Below, in pieces: positions 26,445 through 34,545 of a stretch of DNA of 47,987 nt. A program made the position numbers and the translations under genes. The stretch's first letter is position 1, and every line of letters starts with the position of its first letter. The notes beneath the pieces were generated by a model, which searched no databases, was not told where the DNA came from, and was given only the letters and a program-made list of their open reading frames with translations. Origin of the DNA: Kordiimonadaceae bacterium UBA4441 (lineage in GTDB: Bacteria > Pseudomonadota > Alphaproteobacteria > Sphingomonadales > Emcibacteraceae). The DNA lies in NCBI GenBank assembly GCA_002390425.1, contig DGPL01000051.1, positions 1-47,987 of the forward strand, written 5' to 3'.

Positions 26445-27065
26445 CTATTCCTTTTTATATACGATGTTGCCTCCAACGATTGTCATTAAAACATTTCCGT
26501 CAAATAATTTTGCCGGGGTTTTCGCACCAATATTTAACACGTCCATATCCACAACGGTAATATCAGCCCATTTCCCTTCGTCATACCCGCGCGCAACAAT
26601 CCATTCCCCTTTTGGAATATTATTCTTTTCAATAAAATCAACAACCCGCTGGGCGGCCTCCTCTTCGGTTTCAACGCCAAAGAGATCGACATTTTCAAAA
26701 GTGGCACCAAGCTCTTCAATATGCGTATGGCTGTCTACGATGCCAGGAATTACATAATTACCATCAAGGTTGATAATTTCCGTACGCTCGCCTTTATAGG
26801 CGGCAATATCCACCATTGATCCTACAGCTAATATATTCCCGTCTTTAATCGCAACGGCCTCACCGTCCGGTGTCCAAGTATTATTATTAAAAGGTGCATC
26901 ACTCGCAGGCACACCTTCCACCGATGGCTCACCCCAAGAAAGCGTATAAACATGACCATTTTCAAGAATCATGTCTGCTTTCGTTGTTTCAATCGCTTCT
27001 TCCTGTTCTAAAGAACAAGAAATTAACAATAATGAAATATAGATAAGTACAAGTTTTTTAATCAT
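26445..27065 (-). CDS. Internally deleted amidohydrolase paralogue (lipoprotein)
   Basis: The 206-residue protein has a lipobox (LLLISCS, Cys 17). Residues 1-168 align closely with the N-terminus of the 585-residue neighbour (TWTP, AIKDG, VDSHTHIEELGAT, VETEEEA, WIVARG), and from GKWADIT at about 164 it continues with the neighbour's extreme C-terminus (DVLNIGA, GNVLMTI, VVYKK-like end). About 378 residues, the equivalent of 171-548 of the neighbour, are missing in frame. The first HxH metal motif survives but the rest of the catalytic barrel is gone, so it cannot be an active amidohydrolase. Its start overlaps the neighbour's stop by 4 bp. It is either a decaying duplicate or a beta-sandwich-only protein with a new role. 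Confidence 0.85.
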   Translation of the reverse strand: MIKKLVLIYISLLLISCSLEQEEAIETTKADMILENGHVYTLSWGEPSVEGVPASDAPFNNNTWTPDGEAVAIKDGNILAVGSMVDIAAYKGERTEIINLDGNYVIPGIVDSHTHIEELGATFENVDLFGVETEEEAAQRVVDFIEKNNIPKGEWIVARGYDEGKWADITVVDMDVLNIGAKTPAKLFDGNVLMTIVGGNIVYKKE

Positions 27066-28819
27066 TTTTTATAAACCACTTTTCCTGCTGATATCGTCAT
27101 AAGCACATTACCCATTAAAAGTGCTCTTGGATTTTGAGCACCAACGTTAAGGACATCAATGTCAAAAACGGTAATGTCGGCCCATTTTCCTACTTCAAGT
27201 GTACCGGTTTGATTTTCTACAAATCCTGCATACGCAGCTCCTGTTGTATAACCGCGCACTGCCTCTTCTGACGATAGCTTCTCTTCGGGATACCAACCGC
27301 CTAGCGGCTCACCATCACGGCTCTGACGCGTGATCGCAGAATGAAGGCCATAAAAAATATCCCAACTATAACCCATCAAGTCCGAACCAAAGGCAAGCGG
27401 CACATTATTGCGTCGGAATGTCCGCCAAGCATAGGCACCCTTAGCACGTTCTTGACCAATTCGATCAACGGTCCAAATTTTATCTTCGGCAACAAATGGT
27501 GGTTGAACCGCCGCGATGATATCCAATTCATCATAAAGTTTAAAATCATCAGGATGAACCACTTGGGCATGTTCGATGCGGTGGCGTAATTTTTGTAATT
27601 CAGGATTTTTCTTAAAGTTATCTCTAAAGAAATGAAGCGCTTCACGGTTACCGCCATCACCAATTGCATGGATATTGACTTGAAAACCCGACTGAAGAAT
27701 TTCACTGACTTCATTTGGCAGGAAGCCATAATCTTCACCCGACACTCCAAATTGGCCCGGCATATCAGAATATTCTTCAACCAATTTTGCACCACGAGCA
27801 CCAAGAGAGCCGTCATAGTATCCTTTTACAGAATGGACGAATAATTTATTGCTATCATATCTCTTTGGACCAATTTTGATCCATTCTTTCATTTGTGGTA
27901 CATCACGACCACTTACCATCGCGCTTACTCGGATTTGAAGTTCGCCCGCATCATTTAAACCCTGATAGGCTTTCATGATAGGTGTATTCGCACCCGCATG
28001 ATGCACCATGGAATATCCATCGTTTGCCATCAACTGAAGGCCATTTTTCAGACGGGTCATCATTCTTTCATGAGAAAGTGGTGGAACAGCATCACGGTAA
28101 AGCGCTACACCACGGTTACGAACCGCACCATTGGGCTCACCATTTTCATAACGGTGAATAATGCCGCCTGTTGGGTTTTGGCTATCGCGCGTGATCCCTG
28201 CGCGCTCCATTGCCATTTTGTTGCCCCATGCACCAAAACCGTTCGTCCCGTCCATTAATACCGGATAATCGGGCACGCGCTCTGTTAAAAGCTTTTCTGT
28301 TGGATATTTATCCGCCCAGCGTCCTTCGTCCCAACCGCGGGCTACGATCCACTGGCCTTTGGGTGGGTTATATTTCGCGATATGATCTACGACACGCTGA
28401 ACGGCCTCTTCTTCTGTTTCAACCCCTTTTAGGTCAACATCATCAAGTGTAGCACCAAGTTCTTCAATGTGCGTATGTGTATCAACAAAACCGGGATATA
28501 CATAAGCACCATTTAAATTGATAACTTCAGTATTAGTGTCTTTATAAGTGGCTACATCTTCATTTGAACCAAGCGCAATAATTTCGCCGTCTTTAATGGC
28601 GATTGCATTTGCTTCAGGCGTCCATGTGTCATTGGTGACCGGCGCATTGATAGCAGGCACACCTTCTACAGATGGCTCATCCCAAGAAAACGTATAAATA
28701 TTAGCGTTTTCCAGAACCATATCAGCCATAACTTTTTGGCTATCATTTTCATTTGTTGATTGTTCTGCGCACCCCAAAATGGCATAGCACAGCATGAATG
28801 CTGTAATTTTCTTTAACAT
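27062..28819 (-). CDS. YtcJ-like amidohydrolase, lipoprotein
   Basis: The 585-residue protein has a lipobox (AILGCAE, Cys 17), an N-terminal beta-sandwich segment, and an amidohydrolase-3 metal-dependent barrel with HTH in FVDTHTHIEELGA (about 114-116), GYYDGSLGARGA, NIHAIGDGGNREAL, IEHAQVV, and FGSDL near the C-terminal side. This matches YtcJ-type exoenzymes of the amidohydrolase superfamily, whose substrates are mostly unknown (amides, N-formyl compounds). It lies 14 bp after the sulfoxide reductase gene and overlaps the truncated paralogue by 4 bp, so all are one transcript. Export to the envelope is inferred from the lipobox. Confidence 0.88.
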   Translation of the reverse strand: MLKKITAFMLCYAILGCAEQSTNENDSQKVMADMVLENANIYTFSWDEPSVEGVPAINAPVTNDTWTPEANAIAIKDGEIIALGSNEDVATYKDTNTEVINLNGAYVYPGFVDTHTHIEELGATLDDVDLKGVETEEEAVQRVVDHIAKYNPPKGQWIVARGWDEGRWADKYPTEKLLTERVPDYPVLMDGTNGFGAWGNKMAMERAGITRDSQNPTGGIIHRYENGEPNGAVRNRGVALYRDAVPPLSHERMMTRLKNGLQLMANDGYSMVHHAGANTPIMKAYQGLNDAGELQIRVSAMVSGRDVPQMKEWIKIGPKRYDSNKLFVHSVKGYYDGSLGARGAKLVEEYSDMPGQFGVSGEDYGFLPNEVSEILQSGFQVNIHAIGDGGNREALHFFRDNFKKNPELQKLRHRIEHAQVVHPDDFKLYDELDIIAAVQPPFVAEDKIWTVDRIGQERAKGAYAWRTFRRNNVPLAFGSDLMGYSWDIFYGLHSAITRQSRDGEPLGGWYPEEKLSSEEAVRGYTTGAAYAGFVENQTGTLEVGKWADITVFDIDVLNVGAQNPRALLMGNVLMTISAGKVVYKK

Positions 28820-28833
28820 TCTTTTCTCTAATT

Positions 28834-29298
28834 TTATTTTTTGAATACTTTATTTATAATTTTTTCCAACCATAACTTATCTGTTTCATCAAAGGTAGAT
28901 AATTTTGTGCTGTCTACATCCAAGACGGCGATCAATTCGCCCTTCTTATTAAATACAGGTACGACGATTTCAGAATTTGTTTGGCTATCACACGCAATAT
29001 GATCAGGAAATGCATTGACGTCTTCTACAATTTGCGTCTTCCCTGTTTTCGCAGCAGCTCCACAAACCCCTCTATCAAATGAAATACGAAGACACCCGAG
29101 TGTTCCTTGGTATGGTCCTATGACTAATTCATTCTCTTTTTCTGGATCGACTATATAAAAGCCTACCCAAAAATAATCTTCAAACGCCAGATTTAATAGA
29201 CAGCTTACTGATGCCATATTGGCAATAATATTATATTCACCATCCGTCACGCTCAGAATTTCAGCTTTTACTTGTGCATATATTGATTCTTTTTTCAT
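28834..29298 (-). CDS. msrC: GAF-domain free methionine-(R)-sulfoxide reductase
   Basis: The 154-residue single GAF-domain protein reduces free methionine-R-sulfoxide in the cytosol. The three family cysteines are present: C69 in GTLGCLRI, C79 in GVCGAA and C103 in HIACDSQ, within the conserved GPYQGTLGC and SEIVVPVF context. The ATG at 29298 with AGGTG upstream is preferred to an in-frame GTG at 29310. It is the first gene of the operon with both amidohydrolase copies and the ICMT-like gene. A link between methionine repair and the amidohydrolase is not evident. Confidence 0.9.
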   Translation of the reverse strand: MKKESIYAQVKAEILSVTDGEYNIIANMASVSCLLNLAFEDYFWVGFYIVDPEKENELVIGPYQGTLGCLRISFDRGVCGAAAKTGKTQIVEDVNAFPDHIACDSQTNSEIVVPVFNKKGELIAVLDVDSTKLSTFDETDKLWLEKIINKVFKK

Positions 29299-29435
29299 GG
29301 AGTAACACACCTATTTATAACGTAATACACTATTAATAACACCCTTCTCGCCTATAAATCTAAAAATATTTTAAATTTAAGTTATTGATTTTAAATGATT
29401 TTAAAAAATAACTTAAAAAATAACATCAAATATAG

Positions 29436-29465
29436 TTGACTAAATTTGCTTTACTGTTATATATA
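29436..29465 (+). promoter_or_regulatory. Promoter of the YtrA-type ABC operon
   Basis: TTGACT (29436-29441) is followed after 18 bp by TATATA (29460-29465). The first small ORF starts 53 bp further on. An ACAC-rich stretch lies between 29470 and 29505. I see no clear GntR-type palindrome. Confidence 0.5.
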
Positions 29466-29518
29466 ACTACAACACTTAAACACTAAGACACACAAACACA
29501 ACTACTAAGGAATTTAAA

Positions 29519-29749
29519 ATGTTTAACTTATATGCGAACTCAATTGACCCAAATGGCTTCATTAGCCTTGTTAGTAATAACAAAGAAGTATCTTCTGAAG
29601 AAAATAGAATTTCAAACCGTAAAATTCTTTCAGGTTTCGCAGTAGCCAGCCTATTAATTGTTTCAGTTACGGCAAATGGTAGTCAGTCACAAAAAATTGC
29701 TGAATACCAAGAATTTGCAAAACTTGCTTCTTACACATCATCCGTCTAA
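29519..29749 (+). CDS. Unrecognised 76-residue membrane-anchored protein
   Basis: AAGGAATTTAAA precedes the ATG at good spacing, so translation is likely. The product has a polar N-terminal half (about 1-36), one hydrophobic segment (about 37-53, ILSGFAVASLLIVSVTA) and a short polar tail. No family is recognised. It is the first ORF after the promoter and sits 79 bp before the GTG of the GntR-type regulator, so it probably belongs to the same transcript as the ABC exporter. Confidence 0.6.
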   Translation: MFNLYANSIDPNGFISLVSNNKEVSSEENRISNRKILSGFAVASLLIVSVTANGSQSQKIAEYQEFAKLASYTSSV

Positions 29750-29828
29750 GGGAATCGTATAAGCGACGCTAATTGAAAAAGGATAGCGAAATTTACGAAA
29801 TAACCCCAAACCAAGATTGGAATGTACC

Positions 29829-30200
29829 GTGGTAGAACAATGGAAAGATGATAGACCGATTTATCTACAGCTTAAGGATCAAATCCTAGCCATGATTATG
29901 GACGGCGTGCTAGCTGAGGGCGAAGCTCTCCCCTCCGTTCGTAAGGTCGCAGTTGAATATCAAATTAACCCGATTACCGCTTCAAAAGCCTATGCAGAAT
30001 TGGTTGATGAAGGACTGGTAGAAAAAAAGAGGGGACTAGGCATGTTTATATTAGATGGAGCGAGAACAAACTTACTCGCCGCAGAACAAAAAGCATTTTT
30101 AGAAGTAGAATGGCCAAAGATAGTCGAGCAGATCAGCCGTCTAGGTCTTGATCCTAAAGAATTGCTTGATTCCACCCATAATAATGCGCAGAAAAACTAG
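29829..30200 (+). CDS. GntR-family regulator, YtrA subfamily
   Basis: The 123-residue protein is a winged-helix DNA-binding domain (DRPIYLQLKDQILAMIMDGVL, then EGEALPSVRKVAVEYQINPITASKAYAELVDEGLVEKKRGLGMFI) with only a short C-terminal helix pair. That is the YtrA form, without a large effector domain. Such regulators repress the ABC exporter in their own operon, often in response to envelope stress or antimicrobial compounds. The GTG at 29829 starts just before the conserved region; a TTG at 29817 is also in frame. It precedes the ATPase gene by 11 bp. Confidence 0.9.
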   Translation: MVEQWKDDRPIYLQLKDQILAMIMDGVLAEGEALPSVRKVAVEYQINPITASKAYAELVDEGLVEKKRGLGMFILDGARTNLLAAEQKAFLEVEWPKIVEQISRLGLDPKELLDSTHNNAQKN

Positions 30201-30211
30201 AGGACATAACT

Positions 30212-31063
30212 ATGACACATTATATCAGCGCAAAGGGGCTCAGCAAATCATATGGCGATTTTCAGGCGCTCAAAAATGTAGACCTCAATATTAATAAAGG
30301 TCAAATCGTTGGACTGATTGGATCAAATTGTGCAGGTAAAACTACATTGATCAACTCAATATTAGGCCTGGTTTCATTTGAAGGCGAACTTAATGTTATG
30401 GGGTTTGATCCACATTCTGAACGCGATGAATTGATGAAAGAAGTTTGCTTCATTTCAGATGTTGCCACCCTTCCTAAATGGATAAAAGTAAAAGAAGTAC
30501 TTCAATATGTTGAAGGCATTCATCCAAATTTCGATCCTGAAAAAGCATTATCATTTCTATCAGAAACAACAATCCCAATGGATAAAAATGTTGGTAAACT
30601 ATCAAAAGGAATGATCGTACAATTGCATTTGGCACTTGTAATGGCAATCGACGCGAAAGTACTCGTGTTAGATGAACCAACACTAGGCCTTGATATTCTT
30701 TACCGCAAAAGATTTTATGATCAGTTGCTTGAAGATTATTTCGATGAACAGCGCACCATTATAATTACTACGCACCAAGTAGATGAAATTGAAAACATTC
30801 TCACAAATGTGATTTTCATCCGTGACGGGCAAATTATCTATGATGCTTCTATGGAAGAAACGCTTTCCACATGGAAAGTGCTAGAGCCAAAAGCAGACAT
30901 GATAGAAGAAGCACGTGCACTTTCGCCTCACCGCGAGAATAAGTCACTTGGACGCGTCAGTATGATTTTTAATGATAAAGATCGTGAGACCTTAAGTCCT
31001 TTCGGTGATGTTAGAAGGCTTTCACTTTCTGATTTATTCGTCACATTGATGACTGGAGAATAA
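30212..31063 (+). CDS. ABC transporter ATP-binding protein (YtrB-like)
   Basis: The 283-residue protein has a Walker A loop GSNCAGKTT at about 45-53, Walker B VLVLDEPTLGLD, a degenerate signature LSKGM in place of LSGGQ, and an H-loop TTHQVDE. The LS[KR]GM signature is usual in YtrB-type exporters. The Cys in the Walker A loop, where Gly is nearly universal, is unusual. The C-terminus (about 220-283) is an extension beyond the core cassette. It is co-transcribed with the regulator upstream and the 66-residue protein and permease downstream. Confidence 0.9.
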   Translation: MTHYISAKGLSKSYGDFQALKNVDLNINKGQIVGLIGSNCAGKTTLINSILGLVSFEGELNVMGFDPHSERDELMKEVCFISDVATLPKWIKVKEVLQYVEGIHPNFDPEKALSFLSETTIPMDKNVGKLSKGMIVQLHLALVMAIDAKVLVLDEPTLGLDILYRKRFYDQLLEDYFDEQRTIIITTHQVDEIENILTNVIFIRDGQIIYDASMEETLSTWKVLEPKADMIEEARALSPHRENKSLGRVSMIFNDKDRETLSPFGDVRRLSLSDLFVTLMTGE

Positions 31064-31065
31064 TT

Positions 31066-31266
31066 ATGAAAAACCAACCACAAAAGAAAAAGCATTTTCA
31101 TATGATTATTAATATTGCTCTAACTGCTTTTCTCATGTTCACGGCAACCGTTGGTATGCGTGGCCTTACATATACGGGCGATCAGAATATCTCTGCCGTA
31201 TCAGAAGCCATACCACAGCTTGAAAACGTAATGATTTGTGCCATTGGCCAATGCATTTTAAAATAA
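31066..31266 (+). CDS. Unrecognised 66-residue membrane protein in the ABC operon
   Basis: It starts 2 bp after the ATPase stop and ends 18 bp before the permease start, so it is embedded in the operon. The product has a basic N-terminus (QPQKKKHFH), one hydrophobic segment (about 13-30), and a tail that ends with a CxxxxC pair (ICAIGQCILK). No family is recognised. A role as an accessory subunit of the exporter, or as a peptide it acts on, is inference from position. Confidence 0.65.
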   Translation: MKNQPQKKKHFHMIINIALTAFLMFTATVGMRGLTYTGDQNISAVSEAIPQLENVMICAIGQCILK

Positions 31267-31284
31267 GAATTACAGGAGAATATT

Positions 31285-32184
31285 ATGATTTCCGCCTTAA
31301 CAAAAATAAACGGCTATAACCCTACTAAAGCGCTTTTCTTAAAGGAATTCTGGGACCACCGCCGCGCCATATTGATGACACCAATGGTCATTACCGGATT
31401 GTTCATCGTTTTTGTTATCGTCGCGATGGTAACGGGCAATGATTTATGGATAAATGACATGTCACTTCAAGAAAGTATGCGTGCAGGTTTTATTGAAGCT
31501 CGAGAAGAAGGGCAAAGTCCTTCATTCATTGTAACTCGTATGTTGTTTGGGTTTTCAGTTCTGCTATGGATCGCGGCTGCTTTTACCATCACGTTTACAG
31601 CGCTCTCATCGCTTCATGATGAACGTAAAGATGGCAGCATTCTCTTTTGGAAGTCTATGCCCGTTTCAGACGCCAAGGAAGTATTGATTAGACTTGCAAC
31701 AATTATATTTGTAATTCCCCTAGTCATTGTGCCTTTTGCCATTATCATTGAGTTATTTATGGTACTGGCTATGACCGTTATTGGACTTTATCATGGTATT
31801 GATGTGGTATCGTATATATATATGAACATTAATGTTCCAGTACTCATGATGCTAAATATTGTTCTACCGATAATGACTGTACTATGGATACTGCCATTGA
31901 TAACTTGGTTCATGCTTGTATCAAGTTTCTCACGCCGGCCACCTTTCCTTATTGCCTTCGCTGTACCTGCGCTTATCATCGCAACTGAAGAAATATTCTT
32001 TGAAGGCTCGCTTTTACTAGAAGCAATCGTTTCATTTGCGGTGAGCATGGGTGGTAATTTTGGACAAGGCACATTTTTTGCCCTTTCGAGCTTCACTGAA
32101 CCAGCACTTTATATAGGTTTTGCAATCTCCGCGGCAATGATTTATGGCTGCATTTACTTTAGAAAGCGACATACGCTGACTTAA
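31285..32184 (+). CDS. ABC transporter permease
   Basis: The 299-residue protein has about six transmembrane segments and the ABC-2-like LFLKEFWDHRRAILMTPMV start, with FWKSMPVSDAKEVLIRL after the second helix. This is the layout of YtrC/D- or ABC-2-type exporter permeases. CAGGAGAAT precedes the ATG. Together with the YtrB-like ATPase it should form a homodimeric-permease exporter. Substrate unknown. Confidence 0.88.
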   Translation: MISALTKINGYNPTKALFLKEFWDHRRAILMTPMVITGLFIVFVIVAMVTGNDLWINDMSLQESMRAGFIEAREEGQSPSFIVTRMLFGFSVLLWIAAAFTITFTALSSLHDERKDGSILFWKSMPVSDAKEVLIRLATIIFVIPLVIVPFAIIIELFMVLAMTVIGLYHGIDVVSYIYMNINVPVLMMLNIVLPIMTVLWILPLITWFMLVSSFSRRPPFLIAFAVPALIIATEEIFFEGSLLLEAIVSFAVSMGGNFGQGTFFALSSFTEPALYIGFAISAAMIYGCIYFRKRHTLT

Positions 32185-32237
32185 CAGAAATTACTTTCAT
32201 GGTGGGGAATTCCCTCCACCTGATATCTTCCGAACTG

Positions 32238-32270
32238 ACCCTGGCTTTTTAAAAAGTCAGGGTTTTTTTT
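32238..32270 (+). terminator. Terminator of the ABC operon
   Basis: ACCCTG (32238-32243) pairs with CAGGGT (32258-32263), extended by a self-complementary CTTTTTAAAAAG core, followed by a T-run at 32263-32270. The T-run overlaps the stop codon of the convergent TauE-like gene. Confidence 0.85.
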
Positions 32271-33087
32271 ATAAATAACGATAAAGCATTTGGGTTGAAA
32301 CGAAGAATAGAAATAAGCCAAAGGCAAGGTTTAGCTTTTTCTGATCCAAACTATGCGCGATTTTCGCACCAATTGGAGCCGCGAAATAGGACGCGGGTGC
32401 AATAATAGCTATACCAATAAAGCTAACATATCCTAAATTACCTTGTGGAAGACCTTCAATACCTTGACCCGTTATCATATAGCTAATGGTTCCAGGTATA
32501 GCGATAAGAACACCAAAAAAAGAAGCCGTACCAACGGCACGGTGGATCGGTACACCAAAAAGCGACATATAACTAACACCCATCACACCACCGCCAATAC
32601 CAATCATGCTAGAGAGCATGCCGATTGAATAAGGCATAAATTGAACGAGCGGGTGATCCGGAATACCATCGCGTATTAGTTTCGTATCCCCTTTAAAAAG
32701 CATTTTGATCGCAACAATAAAAGCAAGAAATGAAAATAATAAAACAAGATATGTTCCATTTAGTCGCGACGCCGCCCAACTGCCAAGCACTGCGCCAAAT
32801 AGCATAGCAGGCGCCCAGCTTTTTATAATGCCAACGTCTACGGCCCCCCGACGATAATGAGCACGCGTTGATGAAAAAGCGGTAATGATGATAATTGCAA
32901 GAGAAGTCGCAATCGCAATATGCATGCGTAATTCGTCTCCAGCACCAAAAAAACTTAAAGCAATTTCAATAATTGGTACGAGAACAATACCGCCACCAAT
33001 ACCTAATAGACCTGCCATTAAACCGCTGACGATGCCTGCACCTAACATAATAATGATTAATGGATATAGATCGGCAAGCGCGCTCAA
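32269..33087 (-). CDS. TauE/SafE-family permease (probable sulfite or organosulfur exporter)
   Basis: The 272-residue protein has about eight membrane helices and the TauE/SafE features GLMAGLLGIGGGIVLVPI near the start and SMIGIGGGVMGVSYMSLFGVPIHRAVGTASF in the second half, a tandem repeat of the same motif. The family exports sulfite, sulfoacetate or similar anions. It overlaps sufE by 4 bp, in a TusA-SufE-TauE order, which supports a sulfur role. Confidence 0.88.
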   Translation of the reverse strand: MSALADLYPLIIIMLGAGIVSGLMAGLLGIGGGIVLVPIIEIALSFFGAGDELRMHIAIATSLAIIIITAFSSTRAHYRRGAVDVGIIKSWAPAMLFGAVLGSWAASRLNGTYLVLLFSFLAFIVAIKMLFKGDTKLIRDGIPDHPLVQFMPYSIGMLSSMIGIGGGVMGVSYMSLFGVPIHRAVGTASFFGVLIAIPGTISYMITGQGIEGLPQGNLGYVSFIGIAIIAPASYFAAPIGAKIAHSLDQKKLNLAFGLFLFFVSTQMLYRYL

Positions 33088-33485
33088 AGAAAACTTTCTC
33101 CAATTGATTTAATACGCTCTACCATTGAAAAAAGTCCATTGGTACGCATGGGTGAAAGATGCTGGGATAATCCTAGGTCATTTAAAATACCATTTGCATC
33201 GGTCGCAACTATCTCTTTTGGTGTTTTATTAGAAAAAATCATTAAGATTAGTGCGACAAGTCCCTTGACGATATGGGCATCACTATCCCCCTTAAAAAGA
33301 ATTTTATCATCCTCACGATCATAAACGAGCCACACTTTACTGCTGCAACCATGGACACGGTTTTCTTCAGTTTGATCGGCTTCGTCAAAATCTGGTAATT
33401 TACGTCCTAAATCAATGATAAATCGATAACGATCTTCCCATTCATCCATAAATTCAAATGTTTCTTTTACTTCTTCGATATTCAT
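33084..33485 (-). CDS. sufE: SufE-family cysteine-desulfurase activator
   Basis: The 133-residue SufE-fold protein accepts persulfide sulfur from a SufS-type cysteine desulfurase for Fe-S assembly. The acceptor cysteine is C47 in RVHGCSSKVWLV, as in E. coli SufE (C51). The rest (GDSDAHIVKGLVALI, LGLSQHLSPMRTNGL) is typical. It follows tusA by 19 bp and overlaps the TauE-like gene by 4 bp. SufS is not in the window. Confidence 0.93.
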   Translation of the reverse strand: MNIEEVKETFEFMDEWEDRYRFIIDLGRKLPDFDEADQTEENRVHGCSSKVWLVYDREDDKILFKGDSDAHIVKGLVALILMIFSNKTPKEIVATDANGILNDLGLSQHLSPMRTNGLFSMVERIKSIGESFL

Positions 33486-33504
33486 ACTTTGGTCAATTCT
33501 ATTA

Positions 33505-33741
33505 TCAACTTTTTCTAATTATATATATTATTTCGTCATCGGATTCATGTGTTTCTTCTATCACATTTGATGTTTCACGACAAAAATTCAGTATATCTAT
33601 GAGCGTCATTGGATCAGTTGCAATCAACTTAATGGTAGCGCCTTTATCAATTTTTTCTAACATTCTGCGTAACCGCAATACCGGTATAGGGCATTGGTGG
33701 TCACTAACATCAAGTAATTCATGGCTTTGAGGCTCTAACAT
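33505..33741 (-). CDS. tusA: TusA-family sulfur carrier
   Basis: The 78-residue protein has the TusA signature DHQCPIPVLRLRRML with the persulfide-bearing C17, and a C-terminal beta-strand DEIIYIIRK. TusA proteins relay sulfur from cysteine desulfurase to tRNA thiolation or other sulfur enzymes. The ATG at 33741 is preceded by AGGA at 7 bases and gives normal length. A start at 33783 would have no ribosome binding site. First gene of tusA-sufE-TauE, divergent from the tup operon. Confidence 0.9.
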   Translation of the reverse strand: MLEPQSHELLDVSDHQCPIPVLRLRRMLEKIDKGATIKLIATDPMTLIDILNFCRETSNVIEETHESDDEIIYIIRKS

Positions 33742-33825
33742 TAATGATCCTGATATCTCACAATTAAGTTTACTCAAGAACATTTAGCAATTACTTTAAG
33801 GCCAAGCAAAGTATAAAAGAAAAAA

Positions 33826-34545
33826 ATGGCAGAAAATTCCAACATATTTCTAGAATCAATTTATCTTATTGTTTCCTTCAATCGTGATTTGATGGAAATT
33901 ATCGGGATGTCTATGTATGTAAGTATCTCAGCACTTCTGATTGCTGCAAGTGTTGGTTTGCCGTTGGGTGCTCTCCTCGCGACGCGTTCTTTTTTCGGAT
34001 CTAAAGTTATTAGCATATTTGTTAACGCATTTATGGGAATGCCTCCTGTTGTGGCGGGTTTGATTATTTATATGCTTTTATCACGAGGCGGTCCGCTTGG
34101 ATTGCTTGGTCTATTATACACAACCAGCGCGATGATCATTGCACAATGCATACTGATATTGCCGATTATCGCTGCCCTAAGTCGACAAGTAATAGAAGAT
34201 GCAAATAGAGAATATAATCTCTTATTTTTATCATTAAGAATTGATACTTTTACCCGCATTAAAACATTGCTAATTGAATGTCGTTTCAGTTTAATTACCG
34301 TTCTTCTCGCAGGGTTTGGACGTGCCATCGCAGAAGTCGGCGCAGTTATGATTGTAGGCGGAAATATTGAACATAGCACACGTACCATGACCACCTCTAT
34401 TCAAATGGAGATAAGCAAGGGTAATCTAGAGCTTGCTATGGCTTTGGGTATCATTCTACTGTTTTTATCACTAAGCATTAATATACTCATGAATATCTTT
34501 AAAACATATTTCCAGAATACAAATGGAGTGTCTCGTGACGAATAG
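33826..34545 (+). CDS. tupB: Tungstate ABC transporter permease TupB
   Basis: The 239-residue protein has about six membrane helices and the permease coupling region EYNLLFLSLRIDTFTRIKTLLIECRF, followed by GFGRAIAEVGAVMIVGGNIEHSTRTMTT, which is typical of tungstate permeases. It is followed by the ATPase and the binding protein, giving a B-C-A gene order. The operon starts 84 bp from divergent tusA. Confidence 0.9.
   Translation: MAENSNIFLESIYLIVSFNRDLMEIIGMSMYVSISALLIAASVGLPLGALLATRSFFGSKVISIFVNAFMGMPPVVAGLIIYMLLSRGGPLGLLGLLYTTSAMIIAQCILILPIIAALSRQVIEDANREYNLLFLSLRIDTFTRIKTLLIECRFSLITVLLAGFGRAIAEVGAVMIVGGNIEHSTRTMTTSIQMEISKGNLELAMALGIILLFLSLSINILMNIFKTYFQNTNGVSRDE

Noticed and set aside
26445..27065. 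A frameshift or sequencing error as the cause of the short amidohydrolase
   Set aside because: The frame is continuous through the junction, both ends align to the paralogue in frame, and codon differences are spread along the gene.
27376..27816. A 146-codon minus-strand frame within the large amidohydrolase
   Set aside because: It is another frame of a gene with clear family motifs and has no ribosome site of its own.
29519..29749. Reading the 76-residue ORF as a toxin-antitoxin component
   Set aside because: There is no partner gene with TA features; its neighbours are a GntR regulator and an ABC exporter.
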